Assembly: GCA_028871595.1 (NCBI GenBank)
Contig: JAGWMT010000112.1
Location: 1 to 9,566, forward strand
Direction of reading: 5' to 3'
DNA length: 9,566 nucleotides
From: Elusimicrobiota bacterium
GTDB taxonomy: Bacteria > Elusimicrobiota > Elusimicrobia > UBA1565 > UBA9628
The notes beneath the pieces were generated by a model, which worked only from the letters and a program-made list of their open reading frames with translations, had not been told where the DNA came from and made no database searches. Positions 5,322-9,566 of the stretch are shown here, in pieces; positions within the stretch are counted from its first letter, which is position 1, and each line of letters opens with the position of its first letter. A program made the position numbers and the translations under genes.

Positions 5322-8134
5322 GCCGCAAAAATCCTCTCCGCGACCTGCACCGTTTCGGCGTGTCCGTCTGGTACGACTACGTCAGCCGCTCCTTGATCTC
5401 GTCGGGCGCGCTCCAGCGCCTGATCCAGGACGACGGCGTCCGCGGCGTGACCTCGAACCCCACGATCTTCGAGAAGGCCATCGGCGGTTCCTCCGATTAC
5501 GACGGCGCCATCCGCCGCCACGCCCGCCCCGGCCAGGCGCCGGTCGAGCTCTTCGAGAAGCTGGCGGTGGAGGACATCCAGGCGGCCTGCGACCAGTTCC
5601 GGGCCCTGTACGACGAGACCAAGGGCGGCGACGGCTTCGTTTCCCTGGAGGTCGCCCCGACCTTGGCGCGCGACGCCGCCGGCACCGTGGCCGAGGCCAA
5701 GCGCCTCTGGGCGCTGGTCGCGCGTCCGAACCTGATGGTGAAGGTCCCCGGCACCGCCGAGGGCGTGCGCGCCTTCGAGGACCTCATCGCCGAGGGGCTC
5801 TCCATCAACGTGACCTTGCTGTTCGCGGTTGAGCGCTACGCCGAGATCGCCGAGGCGCACGTGAAAGGCCTGGAGCGCCGCGCCGCCGCGGGGAAGGACC
5901 TGTCGCGCGTCGCGTCGGTCGCCAGCTTCTTCGTCAGCCGCGTGGACTCCGCCATCGACGCCGTCCTGGCGAAAAGGCCGGAAGACGCCGCCAAGGCCCT
6001 GCTCGGCAAGGCCGCGATCGCCAACGCGAAGCTCGCCTACCAGCACTACAAGAAGCTGTACGGCTCGCCGCGCTTCGCCGCGCTGGCGGCCAAGGGCGCC
6101 AAGGTCCAGCGCCTGCTGTGGGCGTCCACCGGCACCAAGAATCCGCTGTACCGCGACGTGCTCTACGTCGAGGAGCTCATCGGCGCCGACACCGTCAACA
6201 CCATGCCGCCGGCCACCGTGGACGCGTACCGCGACCACGGCGCCGGGCGCTTCAGCCTGGAGGAGAACGTGGACGAGGCCCGCGCGCAGTGGGACGCGCT
6301 TCCCAATTTCGGCGTGGACCTGCCGGGAACGATGGCCGCGCTTGAGGACGAAGGCTTGAAGTCCTTCGAGAAGTCGTTCGAGACCTTGATGGGCAAGCTC
6401 GCCGCCAAGCGCGCCCTGCTGGAGGCCGAGAACGCCGCCGTGGACCAGGGACTCGCGGAGCTGGAGTCCAAGCGCTTCGCGGAACGGCTGTGGTCCAAGG
6501 ACGCGAGCGTCTGGAAGGAGGACGCCTCGCACCAGAAGCTGATCAAGCACGCGCTCGGCTGGCTGACGGCGCCGGAGTCGTCGTCGCTGAACCTGGGTTC
6601 CGTCAAGGGCTTCGCCGACGAGATCAAGAACGAGGGCTTCCGCCACGTCGTGATCCTGGGCATGGGCGGCTCCAGCCTGTGCGTCGAGACGATCCGCCGC
6701 GTCCTGCCCGAGGCGCCCGGACGCCCGCGCCTCCACGTCCTGGATTCCACGCACCCGAACGCCGTACTGGCCCTGGAGAAGGAGCTCGACCTGGAACGCA
6801 CGCTCTTCATCGTGGCGAGCAAGTCCGGCTCCACGGTGGAGCCCAACTGCCTGTTCGCCTATTTCTGGGACGCCGCGTCGCGGCGCCCCGGCGCCAAGCC
6901 CGGCCGCCAGTTCGTGGCGATCACCGACCCCGGCACCTCGCTGGAAAAACTGGCGCGGGAGCGCGGCTTCCGACGGACCTTCCTGAACCCGAACGACGTC
7001 GGCGGCCGCTTCTCGGCCTTGACGATGTTCGGCCTGGTGCCCGCCGCCTTGGCCGGGGCCGACGCCGGAGTCCTGCTGGACCGGGCGCGCGCGGCGGCGA
7101 AAGCCTGCTCGCCCTCGGTGCCCACGCGCGACAACCCCGGGCTGCGGCTGGGCGCGGCCCTGGGCGCGCACGCGCGCGAAGGCCGCGACAAGCTCACTGT
7201 GGTGCTGGATCCGCGCCTGGAGGCGTTCGGGCTGTGGATCGAGCAGTTGGTCGCCGAATCCACCGGCAAGGAAGGCAAGGGCATTTTCCCGGTGGTCGGA
7301 GAGGCGCTCGGCGCGCCGTCGGCGTACGGCCGCGACCGGCTGTTCGTGCGCATCGCGCTGAAGGGACATGCCGACGCGGGGCTCGACAAGGCCTTGTCCG
7401 CTTTGGAGGCCGCCGGCCACCCCATCGTGCGCCTGGAACTCGCCGACGAGTTGGACCTGGGCGCCCAGTTCTTCATTTGGGAGGTCGCCACGGCGACGGC
7501 CGGCTACTTCCTGGGCGTGGATCCGTTCGACCAGCCCGACGTCCAGTCCGCGAAGGACCGGGCCAAGGAACTGCTCGACGGCCTCAACGGCGGCGCGCTG
7601 CCGGCCGAGAAGGCCGACTTCCGCGCGGGAGGGCTGGCGGCGTTCGCCGATGCGGCCCTCAAGACCGCGCTCAAGACCGACGGGGGGCAGGACCGGCCCC
7701 TGCGCGAGGTCCTGGCCGCGCATCTGGCGCGCGTCCAGCCCGGCGACTACGTCTGCGTGCTGGCCTATCTGGCCGAAACCGACGAAAGCCGCCGCCTCCT
7801 CGACGACGTGCGCGCGCTGGCCCGCTCGCGCTCGACCGCCCCGGTGACCGTGTCCTGGGGGCCGCGCTACCTTCACTCCACCGGACAGTTGTATAAGGGC
7901 GGCTCCGGGCGCGGCGTGTTCCTGTTCCTGTCGGACGCGGATAAAACGCGCCTGCCGGTGCCGGGCCGGAACTTCACGTTCGGGACTTTGTGCCGGGCCC
8001 AGGCGCGCGGAGACGCCGCGGCGACGTTGGCCGCGGGACGCCGGGCCCTGCGGCTGGACCTGGGCGAGAACGCGGCGGAAGGCCTGCGCGCGCTGGCCAA
8101 CGCGCTGTCCGACGCGGCGGCGGCGGCGCGATGA
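5318..8134 (+). CDS. tal-pgi: Bifunctional transaldolase/glucose-6-phosphate isomerase
   Basis: The 938-residue protein joins two enzymes, matching known Tal-Pgi fusions in length. Transaldolase covers about 1-375: VWYDYVSR with D20, TSNPTIF (45-51), SLEV with E111, the Schiff-base lysine K142 in MVKVPGT, INVTLLF (163-169), STGTKNP (270-276) and NTMPPAT (294-300). It moves a dihydroxyacetone unit between sedoheptulose-7-P and glyceraldehyde-3-P. Glucose-6-phosphate isomerase covers about 385-790: GMGGSS (448-453), SKSGST (501-506), GGRFS (562-566) and QLVAESTGKEGKG with E647. The last 150 residues, with GPRYLHSTGQLYKGG (848-862), are the C-terminal part typical of the fused enzymes. Fructose-6-P made by the first half is the substrate of the second, so the fusion couples the pentose-phosphate pathway to glycolysis. 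Linked by ATGA overlaps to rpiB before and the HAD phosphatase after. All key residues are present, so both activities should be intact. Confidence 0.93.
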   Translation: MSRKNPLRDLHRFGVSVWYDYVSRSLISSGALQRLIQDDGVRGVTSNPTIFEKAIGGSSDYDGAIRRHARPGQAPVELFEKLAVEDIQAACDQFRALYDETKGGDGFVSLEVAPTLARDAAGTVAEAKRLWALVARPNLMVKVPGTAEGVRAFEDLIAEGLSINVTLLFAVERYAEIAEAHVKGLERRAAAGKDLSRVASVASFFVSRVDSAIDAVLAKRPEDAAKALLGKAAIANAKLAYQHYKKLYGSPRFAALAAKGAKVQRLLWASTGTKNPLYRDVLYVEELIGADTVNTMPPATVDAYRDHGAGRFSLEENVDEARAQWDALPNFGVDLPGTMAALEDEGLKSFEKSFETLMGKLAAKRALLEAENAAVDQGLAELESKRFAERLWSKDASVWKEDASHQKLIKHALGWLTAPESSSLNLGSVKGFADEIKNEGFRHVVILGMGGSSLCVETIRRVLPEAPGRPRLHVLDSTHPNAVLALEKELDLERTLFIVASKSGSTVEPNCLFAYFWDAASRRPGAKPGRQFVAITDPGTSLEKLARERGFRRTFLNPNDVGGRFSALTMFGLVPAALAGADAGVLLDRARAAAKACSPSVPTRDNPGLRLGAALGAHAREGRDKLTVVLDPRLEAFGLWIEQLVAESTGKEGKGIFPVVGEALGAPSAYGRDRLFVRIALKGHADAGLDKALSALEAAGHPIVRLELADELDLGAQFFIWEVATATAGYFLGVDPFDQPDVQSAKDRAKELLDGLNGGALPAEKADFRAGGLAAFADAALKTALKTDGGQDRPLREVLAAHLARVQPGDYVCVLAYLAETDESRRLLDDVRALARSRSTAPVTVSWGPRYLHSTGQLYKGGSGRGVFLFLSDADKTRLPVPGRNFTFGTLCRAQARGDAAATLAAGRRALRLDLGENAAEGLRALANALSDAAAAAR

Positions 8135-8676
8135 AGCTGACCCCGGCGGCGCTCCGCACGCGGCTGAAGAAGGTCCGCCTCGTCCTGACCGACGTGGACG
8201 GGGTCCTGACGGGCGGGACGATCTATCATTTCGTGGACACGGCCGGGGAATTGGTGGAGTTCAAGGGCATCCACGCCCAGGATTCCATCGCGCTCGCCTG
8301 GCTGGCGGAGTCGGGCGTGCCCACGGGGGTCATCAGCGGACGGGTGTCGAAGGGCACCGCCGCGCGCCTGCGCATCCTGAAGGTGAAGCACATCTACCAG
8401 CACCGGCTGGACAAGGCCGCGGTCTTCGCCGAAATACTGAAGGCCGAGGGCCTGAACGCGGACCAGGCCCTGTACCTGGGCGACGACATCCCCGACCTGG
8501 CCGTGCTCACGCGCGCGGGCCTGGCCGTCGCGCCCGCCAACGCCCGGCCGGAGGTGAAGGCGGCCGCGCATTGGGTCACGAAGGCGCGCGGGGGGGACGG
8601 AGCCTTCCGCGAAGCCGCCGAGGCCCTGCTCAAGGCCCGCGGCCTGTGGACCGCGATCCTGGAGAAGTACCGCTAA
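8131..8676 (+). CDS. KdsC-like HAD phosphatase (3-deoxy-D-manno-octulosonate 8-phosphate phosphatase family)
   Basis: The 181-residue protein has the HAD motifs of the KdsC group: LTDVDGVLTGG (19-29) with nucleophile D21 and acid/base D23, ISGR (68-71) with S69, K95 in LDK, and GDDIPD (117-122). GGDGAFRE (154-161) matches the family's C-terminal GGxGAxRE. Length and the absence of a cap domain fit the tetrameric C0-type phosphatase. KdsC removes phosphate from Kdo-8-P to give Kdo for lipopolysaccharide. One deviation: the usual KxFxxxDG segment after the first beta strands reads FKGIHAQDSIA (44-54), with DS in place of DG. The substrate could therefore be Kdo-8-P or a related sugar acid phosphate. 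ATG 8131 overlaps the tal-pgi stop as ATGA; an upstream in-frame extension from 7990 only shadows tal-pgi. No Shine-Dalgarno is obvious, so coupling is likely. Confidence 0.82.
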   Translation: MKLTPAALRTRLKKVRLVLTDVDGVLTGGTIYHFVDTAGELVEFKGIHAQDSIALAWLAESGVPTGVISGRVSKGTAARLRILKVKHIYQHRLDKAAVFAEILKAEGLNADQALYLGDDIPDLAVLTRAGLAVAPANARPEVKAAAHWVTKARGGDGAFREAAEALLKARGLWTAILEKYR

Positions 8677-8680
8677 CGCG

Positions 8681-8710
8681 TTGACGACGCGCCTCCGCCA
8701 AGGCTAGAAT
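8681..8710 (+). promoter_or_regulatory. Promoter of the CBM48-like membrane protein gene
   Basis: TTGACG (8681-8686), an 18-nt spacer and TAGAAT (8705-8710) form the best sigma-70-like promoter in the window. The expected transcription start, about 7 nt after the -10, coincides with the GTG at 8717, implying a leaderless mRNA; otherwise translation would use the ATG at 8735. The -35 lies within a small inverted repeat CGCGT-N5-ACGCG (8677-8691), possibly by chance. Confidence 0.6.
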
Positions 8711-8716
8711 CCAAGC

Positions 8717-9424
8717 GTGATCGACCTCTTCGGCATGGGACGTCAGGAATCGCAAGACCCGCAGGCGGACGCGCCCGCGCCGGCGCCCGATCCCGCGGAC
8801 GAGCCCCGCGTCCCGCGCGGCTCCCACCGACTTTGGGCCTTCCTGCTCATTCTGGATTCCATTTTCGTCATCGTCTTCGGCGGAGCGGTCGCGGCCAAGG
8901 TCTACCAGTACTGGAAGGCGCCGTCCGTCGCCGTCGAGGCGCCCCGCCGCCGGCCGGCGGCCAGGCCGCCGGAGCCGGCCAAGCCGCCCGAGGCGCCGGT
9001 CGCCGCGGCGCCGGCCAAGCCCGCGGAAGCGCCGAAACCCCGCGAGCCCGAACCCAAACCCGCCGCCCATCGCCCCGAGGCTCCCCGTCCGCCCAAACCG
9101 TCCCTCCTGTCGGACGGGCCGAAACCCCACGCCGCGCCCGCTCCGGCGGCCGCTTCGCCCGCGGCGCCGCCCGCCCCGGGTAAAGCCCTTCCGGTGGTCT
9201 TCAAGATTCACGCGCCCAAGGCCGGTTCCGTCCAGCTGGTCGGGGCGTTCATCGTGCGCGGGGGACGCAAGGAAATGACCAAGGACTCCTCCGGCGTCTG
9301 GTCGGTCAAGCTGTACCTCAACCCCGGCCAGTACCGGTATTTCTTCTCGGTGGACAAGAAGAAGATCCTGGACCCCGAAAACCCGCGCTCCGACCGCGGG
9401 GCCTCCCTGCTGCCCGTTCCCTAA
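8717..9424 (+). CDS. Single-pass membrane protein with Pro/Ala-rich tether and CBM48-like domain
   Basis: From GTG 8717 the protein has 235 residues. A short acidic, Pro-rich N-terminus precedes RGSHR and one transmembrane helix (about 39-60). A Pro/Ala/Lys/Glu-rich tether follows (about 68-158, with PEPKP-type repeats), then a C-terminal E-set domain (about 159-235). That domain matches the glycogen-binding CBM48/AMPK-beta pattern: VVFKIHAPKAGSVQLVGAF, GVWSVKLYLNPGQYRYFFSVD and DPENP. Basic residues before the helix suggest N-in topology, putting the tether and domain in the periplasm, a layout like TonB. The usual FNGW reads AFIVRGG, and the tryptophan normally near VDGxW is absent (VDKKKI), so sugar binding by the canonical site is doubtful. 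ATG 8735 is an alternative start, losing six residues. It has its own promoter. The function is unknown; a protein-interaction or weak glycan-binding role is possible. Confidence 0.78.
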   Translation: MIDLFGMGRQESQDPQADAPAPAPDPADEPRVPRGSHRLWAFLLILDSIFVIVFGGAVAAKVYQYWKAPSVAVEAPRRRPAARPPEPAKPPEAPVAAAPAKPAEAPKPREPEPKPAAHRPEAPRPPKPSLLSDGPKPHAAPAPAAASPAAPPAPGKALPVVFKIHAPKAGSVQLVGAFIVRGGRKEMTKDSSGVWSVKLYLNPGQYRYFFSVDKKKILDPENPRSDRGASLLPVP

Positions 9425-9436
9425 AAGAAGGCCGTC

Positions 9437-9465
9437 TTGATTCTGTAACATCCCTTCGTTACACT
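9437..9465 (+). promoter_or_regulatory. Promoter-like sequence upstream of the last gene
   Basis: TTGATT (9437-9442), a 17-nt spacer and TACACT (9460-9465) resemble a sigma-70 promoter in the 76-nt gap between genes. Expected transcription would begin near 9472, leaving a leader of about 29 nt before the ATG at 9501, longer than for the other promoters here. No terminator hairpin is visible after the stop at 9424. Confidence 0.5.
9444..9463. repeat. Inverted repeat TGTAAC-N8-GTTACA within the promoter
   Basis: Two perfect 6-bp arms (9444-9449 and 9458-9463) flank an 8-nt centre and overlap the spacer and -10 of the candidate promoter. The size and position suit a dimeric repressor site. There is no T-tract, so it is not a terminator. 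The regulator is not identifiable and chance is possible. Confidence 0.4.
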
Positions 9466-9500
9466 CAGCGAATCGGCGGTCGGCGATACCGTCATTAAAA

Positions 9501-9566
9501 ATGCCCCTATTCCCCAAGAACGGCGGACGAGCCCGGATTTTCGCGGCTCTTTTCCTTTTCGCCGCC
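9501..9566 (+). CDS. N-terminus of an exported protein, cut by the window end
   Basis: Only 22 codons are visible, beginning MPLFPKNGGRARIF and continuing into AALFLFAA. A basic n-region (K6, R10, R12) followed by a hydrophobic run is the beginning of a signal peptide or membrane anchor. The frame stays open to the last base. ATG 9501 follows an A-rich stretch (TTAAAA) with no Shine-Dalgarno; the promoter-like sequence at 9437-9465 precedes it. Function cannot be judged from this fragment. Confidence 0.6.
   Translation, partial: MPLFPKNGGRARIFAALFLFAA

Noticed and set aside
5297..7876. 859-codon open frame on the minus strand opposite tal-pgi
   Set aside because: It mirrors a clear enzyme whose catalytic residues are all in the plus frame. 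GC-rich codon use keeps antisense frames open, and the translation shows no recognisable motif.
8931..9183. GC-rich repetitive stretch as a DNA repeat or assembly artefact
   Set aside because: It encodes an in-frame Pro/Ala/Glu/Lys tether with irregular units, typical of TonB-like linkers, and no exact tandem period is visible.
1..9566. tRNA, rRNA, CRISPR array, insertion sequence or riboswitch
   Set aside because: No cloverleaf, regular spaced repeats, transposase or recognisable riboswitch core was seen, and gaps between genes are under 80 nt.

Overview
The window is GC-rich and densely packed. All supportable genes lie on the + strand, and most neighbouring genes overlap by exactly 4 nt. 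A Kdo-8-phosphate-phosphatase-like protein (Kdo is an outer-membrane LPS sugar), a lipoprotein and exported envelope proteins point to a Gram-negative-type bacterium. The fused transaldolase/glucose-6-phosphate isomerase and the SpoIID-domain protein outside any sporulation context would fit a lineage such as Elusimicrobiota or Acidobacteriota. That placement is a guess from gene content, not a demonstrated assignment.

Layout. (1) 1-1095: a two-gene toxin-antitoxin module, with a perfect palindrome (7-23), a ParD-like antitoxin (26-400) and a zeta-type P-loop toxin (397-1095). (2) 957/1092-3356: an exported TPR + SpoIID-domain protein, a predicted peptidoglycan lytic transglycosylase with an unresolved start. 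(3) 3405-4819: an unrecognised lipoprotein and a BadF/BcrA-type sugar kinase overlapping as GTGA, closed by a hairpin/T-tract terminator at 4807-4840. (4) 4854-8676: a sugar-phosphate operon of rpiB, a Tal-Pgi fusion and a KdsC-like HAD phosphatase, joined by ATGA overlaps. (5) 8717-9424: a membrane-anchored, Pro/Ala-rich protein ending in a CBM48-like domain. (6) 9425-9500: a promoter-like intergenic stretch with an inverted repeat, followed by the first 22 codons of an exported protein that runs off the window.

How the genes may work together. Region 4 links glycolysis and the pentose-phosphate pathway (Pgi, Tal, RpiB) to Kdo production: ribulose-5-P is the precursor of arabinose-5-P, and KdsC acts later in that pathway. 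Regions 2-3 may form a peptidoglycan theme: a SpoIID glycan-cleaving enzyme, a lipoprotein and a kinase of the family that phosphorylates GlcNAc or MurNAc during wall recycling. This is inference from proximity.

Initiation signals look two-tiered. Transcription-unit-leading genes at 26, 3405, 4854 and 8717 have a TAnnnT -10-like hexamer only 5-8 nt before the start codon and no Shine-Dalgarno, which suggests leaderless mRNAs. Internal genes start inside the previous stop codon, and one (tal-pgi) has a strong AAGGAGG. The most interesting items are the palindrome-controlled ParD-like/zeta hybrid module, the SpoIID gene with an apparent ATA start, the leaderless promoter pattern, and the TonB-shaped protein carrying a CBM48-like domain without its usual sugar-binding tryptophans.
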